DNA from: Thiothrix unzii
GTDB taxonomy: Bacteria; Pseudomonadota; Gammaproteobacteria; Thiotrichales; Thiotrichaceae
Reading direction: 5' to 3'
DNA length: 64,000 nt
NCBI RefSeq assembly: GCF_017901175.1
Contig: NZ_CP072793.1
Coordinates: 310,001 to 374,000 of the forward strand
This document shows, piece by piece, positions 8,526 through 17,450 of the stretch. Under the pieces are notes generated by a model. The model saw only the letters and a program-made list of their open reading frames with translations, searched no databases and had not been told where the DNA came from. The position numbers and the translations under genes were made by a program. The number at the start of each line of letters is the position of its first letter. Positions within the stretch are counted from its first letter, which is position 1.

Positions 8526-8975
8526 TCAGGACTGCGGTAATTGCGCCAGCAACTGCCCCGGCACATCGCCAAACAACTGCGCTAGTAAGGCTCGCGAGGT
8601 TGCGGCTACTGAGGCGTGACTCAAACTGCGCGGTGCAAGTAACAAATCCGTTACAAATTCTTTATTGATAAACAGCACATCTTGTGGTGGCGGTGAATAA
8701 GCACTGTTGAAGCTGATCCGCGCAATACGCCCTAAATTGACCCCGCGCCCGTCATCAAGGATTAGCAGGTGCGGGCTTAATTGGCGGTAAGGGTCAGGTT
8801 GTGGGAAATCCACGATTCCCAATAATGTCAGGGGTTTATGCGGGAATTTAACGCCTGCATTGATCTCGGTGGTATCTATTTCAACGAGGTATAACGGCTG
8901 CCCAATGGCGGCACGCAGGTGTTCTACTTGCTGTTGGTATTCGGGCGTTGGCCATAAATTCTGTGTATCTACCAT
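8526..8975 (-). CDS. Hypothetical protein
   Basis: No family recognised. The product is about 149 residues, predicted soluble, with alternating beta-like segments (QPLYLVEIDTTEI, PLTLLGIVDFP, PHLLILDDGRG, ARISFN) and a helical C-terminus (SVAATSRALLAQLFGD). The frame extends to 9041, but ATG 8975 (MVDTQNLWP) avoids overlapping the divergent kinase start. Its ribosome site is weak either way. It ends 17 bases after the cysB-like stop, convergently. Confidence 0.6.
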   Translation of the reverse strand: MVDTQNLWPTPEYQQQVEHLRAAIGQPLYLVEIDTTEINAGVKFPHKPLTLLGIVDFPQPDPYRQLSPHLLILDDGRGVNLGRIARISFNSAYSPPPQDVLFINKEFVTDLLLAPRSLSHASVAATSRALLAQLFGDVPGQLLAQLPQS

Positions 8976-9056
8976 AAATATTGATGCTTTATTGTTCAAA
9001 CTGTAGCAAGCTACCCGTGCTAGGATAAAGCTTTGCAGCAAAGTTGCGGAGTGCGC

Positions 9057-10082
9057 ATGTCGGTCGCCAACGTTATGACACAGGATGTCCGTTTAGAGCA
9101 ATTAACCCAATGGGTTCACAGCCTTCCCGGTTGGGAACACGCGCTGTTAGAAGTCGCGTCGGCGGATGCGAGCTTCCGGCGTTATTTCCGGGCGCGTACT
9201 GTGGATGGCACGGCAATCTGTATGGATGCCCCCCCCGATAAAGAAGATGTACGCCCGTTTGTCGATATTACGCGGCGTTTGCAAGCCAAGGGCGTTCATG
9301 CACCCACGATTTTGGCACAAAACCTGCTCGATGGTTTTTTATTACTCGAAGACCTCGGCAATACCCCGTATTTACAGGCATTAAGCCCGCAAACCGTGAA
9401 TAATTTGTACGCTGATGCATTACACGCTTTGTTGCAATTGCAGCAGGCGGATTGTGATCATTTACCTGCGTATAACGAGCGTATGTTACGCGCTGAAATG
9501 CAGTTAATGCCGGATTGGTTTTTAAGCACGCATTTGGGTTTTTCGGATGATGAAATTCCCCACGATTTGATTAACCACACCATTGAAGCCTTGGTGGAAG
9601 AAGCGGTAGGGCAGCCGGTAGCATTTGTGCACCGCGATTACCATTCGCGCAATTTAATGATTACGGGCGACGACAGCCCCGGCATTATTGATTATCAGGA
9701 TGCGGTATTAGGGCCTGCAACTTACGATTTGGTGTCGTTATTGCGCGATTGCTACGTGGTGTGGCCGCAAAGCCAAGTGGCGGTGTGGGTTGATTGCTTC
9801 CGCAAAGAGGCGATTTCGCAGGGCACGATTCCCCCGGTGGATGCGGATAATTTCCAGCGTTGGTTTGACCTGATGGGGTTACAACGCCATTTGAAGGTGC
9901 TGGGTATTTTTGCCCGCTTATATCACCGCGATGGCAAAGCCGGGTATCTGAACGACTTACCGCTGGTATTGAGTTACGTGCTGGAAATCGGTTCGCGTTA
10001 CCACGAAACAAGCGAGTTGGTGGAGTGGATGCGTCAGGCTGGCATTCCGCAACGGATTGGCACAGTGCATATTCCCGCCTAG
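9057..10082 (+). CDS. amgK: N-acetylmuramate/N-acetylglucosamine 1-kinase AmgK
   Basis: Phosphorylates MurNAc (and GlcNAc) at the anomeric carbon during peptidoglycan recycling. It has an aminoglycoside-phosphotransferase fold: the catalytic loop VHRDYHSRNLM and the metal-binding IIDYQDAVLGPATYDLVSLL are both intact. Its length of about 341 residues is normal. The start ATG 9057 has GCGGA upstream; an in-frame TTG at 9033 is less likely. It is followed 9 bases later by murU, the next enzyme of the same pathway, which makes the assignment much firmer than sequence alone would. Confidence 0.9.
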   Translation: MSVANVMTQDVRLEQLTQWVHSLPGWEHALLEVASADASFRRYFRARTVDGTAICMDAPPDKEDVRPFVDITRRLQAKGVHAPTILAQNLLDGFLLLEDLGNTPYLQALSPQTVNNLYADALHALLQLQQADCDHLPAYNERMLRAEMQLMPDWFLSTHLGFSDDEIPHDLINHTIEALVEEAVGQPVAFVHRDYHSRNLMITGDDSPGIIDYQDAVLGPATYDLVSLLRDCYVVWPQSQVAVWVDCFRKEAISQGTIPPVDADNFQRWFDLMGLQRHLKVLGIFARLYHRDGKAGYLNDLPLVLSYVLEIGSRYHETSELVEWMRQAGIPQRIGTVHIPA

Positions 10083-10091
10083 GTAATGACG

Positions 10092-10760
10092 ATGAAAGCG
10101 ATGATTCTAGCCGCCGGTCTGGGCACGCGGATGCGCCCGCTGACTGACCACACCCCTAAACCTTTATTACCTGCTGGCGGTAAACCGCTGATTGTGTGGC
10201 ATATTGAAAAACTTGCTGCTGCCGGTTTTCACGAGATTGTGATTAATACCGCGCACCTTGGCTGGCAATTGCCGCAAGCCTTAGGCGATGGCGCACAATG
10301 GGGCGTGCGTTTGCACTTTTCCGACGAGCAACAAGAAGGTGCGCTGGAAACCGCAGGCGGGATTGTGAAAGCGTTGCCGTTGTTGGGCGACGCGCCGTTT
10401 TTGGTGGTGAATGGCGATGTATGGTGTGATTACCCGTGTTTGCCGCGTGCATTGTCGGGCAATGATCTGGCGCATTTGGTCTTGGTGAATAATCCCGAAC
10501 ACAACCCGCACGGTGATTTTGCTTTGCAGCAAGCGCGTGTTGCCAGCGAAGGGGCGGTGCGTTACACCTTTAGCGGCATTGGTTATTACCACCCGGCGTT
10601 GTTTGCTGATTTGCCTTACGGTAAACGCCCGTTAGCTCCGTTATTGCGCGAAGCCATGCAGCAACAGCGCGTTAGTGGTGAACTGTTCAGCGGTGACTGG
10701 CGCGATATTGGCACGCCAGAGCGTTTAGCCGAACTGGATGCGTTGTTACAGCGCGGCTAA
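10092..10760 (+). CDS. murU: N-acetylmuramate 1-phosphate uridylyltransferase MurU
   Basis: Makes UDP-MurNAc from MurNAc-1-phosphate and UTP, closing the MurNAc salvage bypass that avoids de novo, fosfomycin-sensitive synthesis. The nucleotidyltransferase signature AAGLGTRMRPLTDHTPKPLL is at the N-terminus, with a metal-site VVNGDVWCDY further on. The length of 222 residues fits MurU rather than the larger GlmU or RmlA. ATG 10086 is also in frame, but the AGG at 10081-10083 is spaced correctly only for ATG 10092. The gene overlaps the 3' end of comM by 15 bases. Confidence 0.9.
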   Translation: MKAMILAAGLGTRMRPLTDHTPKPLLPAGGKPLIVWHIEKLAAAGFHEIVINTAHLGWQLPQALGDGAQWGVRLHFSDEQQEGALETAGGIVKALPLLGDAPFLVVNGDVWCDYPCLPRALSGNDLAHLVLVNNPEHNPHGDFALQQARVASEGAVRYTFSGIGYYHPALFADLPYGKRPLAPLLREAMQQQRVSGELFSGDWRDIGTPERLAELDALLQRG

Positions 10761-12254
10761 ACGATCCAACGCGCGATAGCTCAACGCTTCGGTTAAATGC
10801 GCAGTGCGGATGTCGTCACTGGTCGCCAAATCCGCGATGGTGCGGGCGACTTTGAGAATGCGGTGGTAAGCGCGCGCCGACAGTTTGAAACGTTCCATTG
10901 CCGCGTTTAACAGCTTTTGGTCTTTTTCGGTCAACAGGCAATGCACATCCACTTCACGCCCGCTCAGGGCATTATTGATTTTTCCTTGACGTTGTTGCTG
11001 GCGGTGGCGGGCGGTTTCGACCCGTGTGCGTACTTGCGCACTGCTTTCGCCTTGTTTAAGTGATTGAAGATCGTCTTGTTTAACCCGTGGTACTTCGATT
11101 TGCAGGTCAATCCGATCCAGAAACGGTGCGGAAATGCGATTGCGGTGGCGGCGTTGCTGTTCGGGGCTGCATTCGCAGTTGTCGCGTAAATCGCAGGTGC
11201 GTCCTTGCGGGCAAGGGTTCATTGCGGCAACCAATTGAAAGCGTGCGGGGTAAGTCGCCTGACGTGCGGCACGCGATAAGGTGATTTTGCCGGTTTCTAG
11301 CGGTTCGCGCAGTACGTCCAGCACGCTGCGGTCAAACTCGGTGAGTTCGTCTAAAAACAAAATGCCGTGATGTGCCAGAGAAATTTCCCCCGGTTTGACT
11401 TGCGAGCCACCGCCCACCAACGCGACCCCGGATGAAGTGTGATGCGGCTCGCGCACCGGACGTTGCCCCCAGTTGCAGGCATCAAAACCGTGATGGCTGA
11501 TCGAGGCAATCGCCGCCGATTCCAAGGCTTCGGTCTCATTGAGTGGCGGCAAAATGGTTGCGAGGCGATTGGCTAACATGGTTTTGCCAGTTCCCGGTGG
11601 CCCGACCATGAGCAGGTTATGCCCGCCCGCTGCTGCAATTTCGAGGGCGCGACGTGCCATGAATTGGCCTTTAACATCGCTTAAATCAAACGGGTAATGG
11701 ATTTCACGGGTTTCAATCGCCTGTTCCCAGCGCACCAGCGGTTGCGAACCGTACAAGTGTTCGACCACTTCACTGAGGTGTTGAGCCGCAAATACTTTTA
11801 AGCCCCGGATTAAACTGGCTTCGGCGGCATTTTCCTGCGGCACGATCAAAGCACGTCCGGCTTGCAACGCTGCAAACGCCGTAGGTAATACGCCACGCAC
11901 CGGGCGCAAGTGTCCGCCTAGGGATAATTCCCCAATGAATTCGTAGTTTTGCAGGGTTTCGGTGGCGACTTGTTCGCTGGAGGCAAGCATTCCAATCGCG
12001 ATGGGCAGGTCGAAGCGTCCGCCATCTTTGGGAATATCGGCGGGCGCGAGATTGACGGTAATGCGCCGCACCGGAAAATTGAACCCGGAATTCGTCAATG
12101 CCGCCCGTACCCGGTCACGGCTTTCTTTCACCGCGGTTTCTGGTAAACCGACAATGGAAAAGCTCGGTAAACCGTTGGCAAGGTGGACTTCAACACTCAC
12201 CAAGGGAGCATCTAACCCGCTATTAGTGCGGCTATAAACGACGGCAAGACTCAT
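10746..12254 (-). CDS. comM: YifB/ComM family Mg-chelatase-like AAA+ ATPase
   Basis: Hexameric branch-migration helicase that promotes integration of foreign DNA during natural transformation. Three parts are visible: an N-terminal Lon-protease-like fold (LAVVYSRTNSGLDAPLVSVEVH), a central AAA+ module with Walker A GPPGTGKT and Walker B ILFLDELTEF, and a C-terminal Mg-chelatase domain preceded by a CPQGRTCDLRDNCEC cysteine cluster. The length of 502 residues is typical. It converges on murU and overlaps its 3' end. Confidence 0.93.
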   Translation of the reverse strand: MSLAVVYSRTNSGLDAPLVSVEVHLANGLPSFSIVGLPETAVKESRDRVRAALTNSGFNFPVRRITVNLAPADIPKDGGRFDLPIAIGMLASSEQVATETLQNYEFIGELSLGGHLRPVRGVLPTAFAALQAGRALIVPQENAAEASLIRGLKVFAAQHLSEVVEHLYGSQPLVRWEQAIETREIHYPFDLSDVKGQFMARRALEIAAAGGHNLLMVGPPGTGKTMLANRLATILPPLNETEALESAAIASISHHGFDACNWGQRPVREPHHTSSGVALVGGGSQVKPGEISLAHHGILFLDELTEFDRSVLDVLREPLETGKITLSRAARQATYPARFQLVAAMNPCPQGRTCDLRDNCECSPEQQRRHRNRISAPFLDRIDLQIEVPRVKQDDLQSLKQGESSAQVRTRVETARHRQQQRQGKINNALSGREVDVHCLLTEKDQKLLNAAMERFKLSARAYHRILKVARTIADLATSDDIRTAHLTEALSYRALDRLAAL

Positions 12255-12343
12255 TATTGGTATTTTTCGTGGTGATAATTCCCCGATTTTGCGGTGTCCG
12301 CCAGCCTAGCTCAAGCAAATCGCGATAAGTGGAATGACGGCTG

Positions 12344-13873
12344 TTAATCCTGTGGTTTATCAAGCCGACAATCCGCACGCGGGCGTTGCGCAGGGTCGTT
12401 GATAAAGCCGATAAATAAATCACTGGCGCACGGTTTGTTGTCGAGCACGCTGTGCGCAATTCCGCTGAACCGGAACAAATAGGTGGAGTCCTCAGCAAAT
12501 TGTTTGGTGGCAGCTTTGGCTGCCCATGCCGCCGGGGTAATCGGGTCGTCTTCGCCCGATAAAATCAAACTGGGGACGGTAAGCCGCTCTGCGCTGACTT
12601 GTAAACCGGGGTGTTGGCGGTTTTTATTCCACACGCTGCACATATCGTAATCGGCAGGCAGGTAGTAACGCAGGTGTGGGTAAGTGTCGACTTTCGCCAC
12701 CATGCTATCGCGCGAAATTGCCGGATTATCGCTGCATTCCACTGCCCAGAAAACCGGCTCACGAAATGCCGCGTCAAACTGGTGATAGAGGTAATTGTTG
12801 ATATATTCCCGCGCTAAGTCGATGCGGCCTTCCTGCAAATGGCGGATAAAACTCGGTAAGTATTTCAATTGATGGCTGTTGTATTGCGCGTCGAACAGCA
12901 TTGCCAGCAAAATTTCATCATTGAGTTGCAGCTCTTGCAGATTCCCCAATTGCAAATCCGCGACCGGAATCCGCAACGGTGTGGTGCGTAGTTGTGCCAT
13001 CAGCGCGTGGTAGCGGGCTTCAATATCACCGTTTTCCAGCAGGCAGCGTTCATCCGCCGTGCAATACTGAAACAGACGTTGCAGGCTGTTATTTAACAAT
13101 TCCGGCCAATCGCGTAACAGGTGTTCACCCAGCGGGTAAAGCGAGTCGAGCGTTAAACTGCGCACTCGCTCTGGAAAGCGACGCTGGATTTCGAGTGCTA
13201 AGCGCGTGCCGTAGGAAACGCCGAGTAAATTGCTTTGCTGATAATCCAGCAGGGTCAGGAGATCGTTGACATCTTGCGCACTGAGATGCGTGCCCAGTTC
13301 ATTTAATGGTTGCTTGGCTTGAGTTAACTGTTCTTGGCATTGTTGACTGACTTCGAGGTAACGTCGCGCGTTGTCGGTTGGCGTGCCGGGGTTGGATAAA
13401 ACACTCGCACTTAAATCGCGGTACGCTTGGCAACCTAACGCAGGTTCGCTCATGCCAGTGCCGCGCTGGTCAAACAAGATAAGATCGCGTTTCATCGCGT
13501 ATTTTTGCTCAAACCACGCCAGCCAATGATTTTCCACCCCGTCTTTATCCAGCCATGCGGCAGAACCGGGGCCACCGGCTAAATACACCAAAGGATCAGG
13601 CTGATGCCCCAATCCGGCATGACGCATGATGACAACAGGGAGGCGAAACGCAGAAGGCGCACCGGTTTGTGGTGGGGCGGTGTGTAACCAGCCGCAAGAT
13701 ACTGACAAATTCGTGGTATTGGTAAACCAGCATTCGCTCGGCACGAATTGCGCACCGTTAGGCAATGTTTTAGCAACTGTCGCTTTGATCATAGTGGTTT
13801 GATGTAACGGAACCAAGCCCAGCCCGACCACTATGACTAAGCCACCCAACAGGAGCCAGATTATTTTTTGCAT
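12344..13873 (-). CDS. Alpha/beta hydrolase, TAP-like (peptidase S33 type)
   Basis: A membrane-anchored or exported serine hydrolase of about 509 residues. An N-terminal hydrophobic helix (IIWLLLGGLVIVVGLGLVPL) precedes the hydrolase fold. The oxyanion region reads YLAGGPGSAAW and the nucleophile elbow is GVSYGTRLAL. An Asp region (ILSGEDDPITP) and a late His (GIAHSVLDNKPCA) complete the triad in the TAP C-terminal domain. Members cleave short peptides or esters; the substrate here is unknown. GTG 13891 would add six residues; ATG 13873 starts just before the anchor and is preferred, though neither has a clear ribosome site. Confidence 0.8.
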   Translation of the reverse strand: MQKIIWLLLGGLVIVVGLGLVPLHQTTMIKATVAKTLPNGAQFVPSECWFTNTTNLSVSCGWLHTAPPQTGAPSAFRLPVVIMRHAGLGHQPDPLVYLAGGPGSAAWLDKDGVENHWLAWFEQKYAMKRDLILFDQRGTGMSEPALGCQAYRDLSASVLSNPGTPTDNARRYLEVSQQCQEQLTQAKQPLNELGTHLSAQDVNDLLTLLDYQQSNLLGVSYGTRLALEIQRRFPERVRSLTLDSLYPLGEHLLRDWPELLNNSLQRLFQYCTADERCLLENGDIEARYHALMAQLRTTPLRIPVADLQLGNLQELQLNDEILLAMLFDAQYNSHQLKYLPSFIRHLQEGRIDLAREYINNYLYHQFDAAFREPVFWAVECSDNPAISRDSMVAKVDTYPHLRYYLPADYDMCSVWNKNRQHPGLQVSAERLTVPSLILSGEDDPITPAAWAAKAATKQFAEDSTYLFRFSGIAHSVLDNKPCASDLFIGFINDPAQRPRADCRLDKPQD

Positions 13874-13980
13874 CGTATTAAGCCAGTCCACCCCAATATG
13901 CTTGGGTTTATTGTGGCTTTAATAAACAAGACACAAGCTTAATTGGCAGTGAATTGGCGGGGATTTTTAAAGGCGTTCCA

Positions 13981-14010
13981 CAAAGAAAAGAGGCGGGAAT
14001 TACCCGCCTC
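13981..14010 (-). terminator. Terminator of the porin-glnK-amtB operon
   Basis: A perfect 8-bp stem GAGGCGGG / CCCGCCTC with a 5-base loop; reading the minus strand it is followed by TTTTCTTTG. It lies 35 bases beyond the amtB stop. Confidence 0.88.
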
Positions 14011-14044
14011 AAGTCGACTCGGAGAAGTCAGTTGCTCATTTCGC

Positions 14045-15424
14045 TTAAGAGTAAGCGCGTTCGCCGTGGGAAACAGTATCCAGACCTTCGCGTTCCTCGT
14101 CTTGAGAAACCCGCAGACCGATGGTCATTTTGAGTAAGGTGAACAATACGAAGCTCACTACACCCGACCAAACGATGGCTACGCCTACGCCCCATAACTG
14201 ATTGATGACTTGCGCACTGCTGTATTCAGCCACTGCACCGGTAGCGTAGTCAAAGATACCTGAGCCGCCCAATGCTGGGTTGACCAGAATACCCGTGCCG
14301 ATTGCACCGATGATACCGCCGATACCGTGTACGCCGAATACGTCGAGGGAATCGTCATAGCCCAGCATATGTTTCAGGCCAGTAACACCCCACAAACATG
14401 CTGCACCTGTTACCAGACCCAATGCGATTGCACCCATCGGGCCTGCAAAACCAGCTGCTGGAGTGATTGCAACCAGACCAGAAACCGCACCGGAAACCGC
14501 ACCCAACAGGGAAGGTTTGCCACGCAATACCCATTCTGCGAACATCCAAGATAATGCAGCGGCTGCGGTAGCAACGATGGTGTTAACCATTGCCAACACT
14601 GCGGTGCCAGTTGCTTCCAAGTTAGAGCCAGCGTTGAAGCCGAACCAGCCAACCCACAGCAATGAACCGCCGATCATGGTCATGACCAAGTTGTGTGGTG
14701 GCATCGGGTCACGACCGTAACCTACGCGCTTGCCGACCACGATTGCGCCTACCAGTGCTGCCATTGCCGCGTTGATGTGTACGACTGTACCACCCGCGAA
14801 GTCCAAAGCACCTTTCGCAAACAAGAAGCCAGCCGGAGCGTCATACGCTGAAGGGCCGCCCCAGAACCACACCATGTGTGCCATTGGCAGGTAAGAGAAG
14901 GTGAACCACAATACAGAGAACACTAACAGAGCAGAGAATTTAATGCGCTCTGCAAAACCACCTACGATCAGGGCAACGGTGATAGCTGCGAAGGTCAATT
15001 GGAATGCCATGAACATCATTTCATGAATAACCACGCCCTTGCTGAAGGTTTCGACAGTAACCGCAGTATCCACACCTTTGAGGAACATTTTGCTCAAACC
15101 GCCGACGAAGCTATTCAAGCTGCCACCATCGGTAAAGGCCAAGCTGTAGCCATAAACGACCCACAGAATCGCAATAACGCAGAAAATAGTGAAAACTTGT
15201 GCCAAAACGGACAACATGTTTTTAGCGCGAACCAAGCCACCGTAGAACAGTGCCAAGCCCGGAATAATCATTAAAATAACCAACAGCGTAGAAAGCATCA
15301 TCCACGCGGTATCGCCTTTATCCGGTACAGGAACTGCTGCCGCTGGATCAGGATCAGCTAAGGCGATGCCAGAAAACCCCAACAGGGCGACCAGCAACAT
15401 CCAACCAAAACGTAAGTTCATCAT
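14045..15424 (-). CDS. amtB: Ammonium transporter AmtB
   Basis: Inner-membrane trimeric channel for ammonium. A cleavable signal peptide (ends near ALAD) is followed by eleven hydrophobic helices. Family landmarks are GDTAWMMLSTLLVILMIIPG at the start of the channel, FAGGTVVHINAAMAALVGA, and the DVFGVHGIGGIIGAIGTGI pore-histidine region. The length of 459 residues is normal with a signal peptide. It lies 9 bases downstream of glnK, the usual pairing: GlnK plugs the channel when nitrogen is plentiful. The whole operon is probably driven by the sigma-54 promoter at 16568-16582. Confidence 0.96.
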   Translation of the reverse strand: MMNLRFGWMLLVALLGFSGIALADPDPAAAVPVPDKGDTAWMMLSTLLVILMIIPGLALFYGGLVRAKNMLSVLAQVFTIFCVIAILWVVYGYSLAFTDGGSLNSFVGGLSKMFLKGVDTAVTVETFSKGVVIHEMMFMAFQLTFAAITVALIVGGFAERIKFSALLVFSVLWFTFSYLPMAHMVWFWGGPSAYDAPAGFLFAKGALDFAGGTVVHINAAMAALVGAIVVGKRVGYGRDPMPPHNLVMTMIGGSLLWVGWFGFNAGSNLEATGTAVLAMVNTIVATAAAALSWMFAEWVLRGKPSLLGAVSGAVSGLVAITPAAGFAGPMGAIALGLVTGAACLWGVTGLKHMLGYDDSLDVFGVHGIGGIIGAIGTGILVNPALGGSGIFDYATGAVAEYSSAQVINQLWGVGVAIVWSGVVSFVLFTLLKMTIGLRVSQDEEREGLDTVSHGERAYS

Positions 15425-15433
15425 AAGTCCCCC

Positions 15434-15778
<345 letters not shown>

Positions 15779-15832
15779 TCACTCCTTGCAATAGAAACCC
15801 CACCCATGACAGGCGGGGCGAACAGGACAGAC

Positions 15833-16516
15833 TTAGAAATCGAAAGATTTAGTCCAAGACAGGGACACCTTGGTATCAGTAACGCCAACGCGACCACTTG
15901 GCTTATCTGCTGCCAACACAAAATCGCCTGCTTTTTTGAATGATTTTGTTAAAGCGATTTGAGTATGCGTGTAATCATCACCCGCAGCATCGTCAAAATC
16001 ATATTTACCTACAGTGCCACCAACGCTGAACCCATTTGCAAGTTCCTTGTTTACACCGATGTGGTAGTACTTGTCGCCTTTACTGAATTCTGCGGTGGTG
16101 TCGTCCTTTGAACTCACAGTATAAGCCACACCAGCTTCAGCAATACCGTAGCTACCTTTCAATGAAACTTCTTCAAAATGCGCATTTCCGGCTGTTGCAG
16201 TTGGATATTGGTAAGTGGTGGCAGCAACGTCATAAGCGAATCCATTAGGAAGTTCTTTCGCGTAGCCTGCGTAAACGTCGACTTCTTCACCAAGACCGTG
16301 ACCACCGAGTCCGCTTGCCCATGTGCCAACATATAAACCATTTTCTGCTTCGTAATCCAATCCACCTGAAAACGCACCACGATCCTGAGATTGTGTTAAC
16401 CCACGCCAGATGTAGTTGCTAGTAGCACCGATGTTAGCAGACGCACCTGCAACAGCTTGTGCGCTGATCAACAAAGAACCCAATAATGTTGCAGTTAACA
16501 ATACGCCGTTTTTCAT
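15833..16516 (-). CDS. TorF-family putative porin
   Basis: An outer-membrane beta-barrel of 227 residues from the TIGR02001 (gcw_chp) family. It has a signal peptide ending around AVAGASA, the family start SANIGATSNYIWRGLTQS, alternating aromatic strands, and a final Phe typical of barrel proteins. It is the first gene behind the sigma-54 promoter and precedes glnK-amtB by 60 bases, so it probably admits a nitrogen source across the outer membrane. That role is inferred from context; family members have little direct functional data. Confidence 0.85.
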   Translation of the reverse strand: MKNGVLLTATLLGSLLISAQAVAGASANIGATSNYIWRGLTQSQDRGAFSGGLDYEAENGLYVGTWASGLGGHGLGEEVDVYAGYAKELPNGFAYDVAATTYQYPTATAGNAHFEEVSLKGSYGIAEAGVAYTVSSKDDTTAEFSKGDKYYHIGVNKELANGFSVGGTVGKYDFDDAAGDDYTHTQIALTKSFKKAGDFVLAADKPSGRVGVTDTKVSLSWTKSFDF

Positions 16517-16567
16517 CTCACTATCTCCTGTTTAAGAAAACCAAAATTGTTTAACGATGATTACAAA

Positions 16568-16582
16568 GCAATTGCCGTGCCA
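16568..16582 (-). promoter_or_regulatory. Sigma-54 promoter of the porin-glnK-amtB operon
   Basis: Read on the minus strand, TGGCACG-GCAA-TTGC followed by T matches the -24/-12 consensus (TGGCACG-N4-TTGCW) at every fixed base. The expected transcription start is near 16556, about 40 bases before the porin ATG, which has its own GGAG ribosome site. Confidence 0.92.
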
Positions 16583-16678
16583 ACCCTGAAAAAATCAATG
16601 AGGACGTGGTAAATACAGACAATGTGGTAAAAACACATCATTTTCGTATCATTACAAGCCCCCTTACGCACACCTAAA

Positions 16679-16695
16679 TGCACGATATAAGTGCA
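16679..16695. promoter_or_regulatory. NtrC-type enhancer dyad
   Basis: TGCAC-N7-GTGCA is a perfect dyad with the half-site and spacing of NtrC sites. It lies about 100 bases upstream of the sigma-54 -24 element, the usual enhancer distance. A single TGCACC half-site follows near 16710. It also lies upstream of the divergent ubiK, but nothing suggests that ubiK needs it. Confidence 0.75.
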
Positions 16696-16791
16696 TTAGC
16701 GTTACCTGATGCACCAATGCAAAGATCAGCCTCTCATTTGTGTGTTGTAATGCTACAATTCGGCTCATCTAACGACACGAGGAGATTCCCC

Positions 16792-17034
16792 ATGCAAAAC
16801 TTTGGCAACCTTGATGATTTAGCAAAAAAACTTTCCGCGCTCCTGCCTGAACCCGTGCGCCACATGCAAGAAGACGTGGAAAAAAATATGCGTGGTTTGC
16901 TCGAAGGCGGTTTGCAAAAAATGAATCTGGTGACACGCGAAGAGTTTGATATTCAATCAGCAGTGTTACTGCGCACTCGCGAAAAGCTCGAAGCGCTGGA
17001 AAAACGATTGGCTGTAATCGAAAACTCACAATAG
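16792..17034 (+). CDS. ubiK: Ubiquinone biosynthesis accessory factor UbiK (BMFP domain)
   Basis: A small coiled-coil protein needed for efficient aerobic ubiquinone synthesis; it binds UbiJ and lipids. It has 80 residues: an N-terminal helix (LDDLAKKLSALLPEPVRHMQEDVEKN), then a C-terminal coiled coil with the family motif VTREEFDIQSAVLLRTREKLEALEKRL. The frame is open from 16678, but ATG 16792 has a GAGGA ribosome site and matches the family start, so the longer reading is rejected. Confidence 0.93.
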   Translation: MQNFGNLDDLAKKLSALLPEPVRHMQEDVEKNMRGLLEGGLQKMNLVTREEFDIQSAVLLRTREKLEALEKRLAVIENSQ

Positions 17035-17053
17035 ATATAAAGATTGGGCAGTA

Positions 17054-17380
17054 TTATTCATGCTGCTCAATCGTTGTGCCACTGTCGCTATCCAACTGCA
17101 CTTGTTCCAGCACACGCCCACGCAAAATCGCCCGTCCGCTCCGGCGTTCCACACCTTGTATGCTGTATTCAAATCCGTAAGTGCGTCGCCACACTAAGTG
17201 CCCAGCATTATTTCGTGCCGGTTTTAGGCTTTCCAGCGAAACCGTTTGATCCAGCAGTTGCACATTGATGGACTGGCAGGCGCGTGTTGCCGCTGCGATG
17301 GCGCGTTCGCGGGCGTTCATTGAGTCGATCCAGAACCACACGCCCGCGCCGAGTATGGCAATTAACAGCAAATTTTCCAT
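17054..17380 (-). CDS. DUF3301 domain-containing protein
   Basis: A 108-residue inner-membrane protein with one N-terminal helix (ENLLLIAILGAGVWFWIDS) and a charged cytoplasmic domain (RERAIAAATRACQSINVQLLDQTV, then WRRTYGFEYSI). This is the DUF3301 pattern, widespread in gammaproteobacteria and without known function. The frame extends upstream to 17509, but that part would run into the divergent proC start; ATG 17380 has an AAGGGT upstream. Divergent from proC, convergent with ubiK. Confidence 0.85.
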   Translation of the reverse strand: MENLLLIAILGAGVWFWIDSMNARERAIAAATRACQSINVQLLDQTVSLESLKPARNNAGHLVWRRTYGFEYSIQGVERRSGRAILRGRVLEQVQLDSDSGTTIEQHE

Positions 17381-17450
17381 TATGACCCTTGGAGGTTGTA
17401 AACTAGCACCCATTATCCTACGAAATTCACTGGACAGGCACAAAACGACT

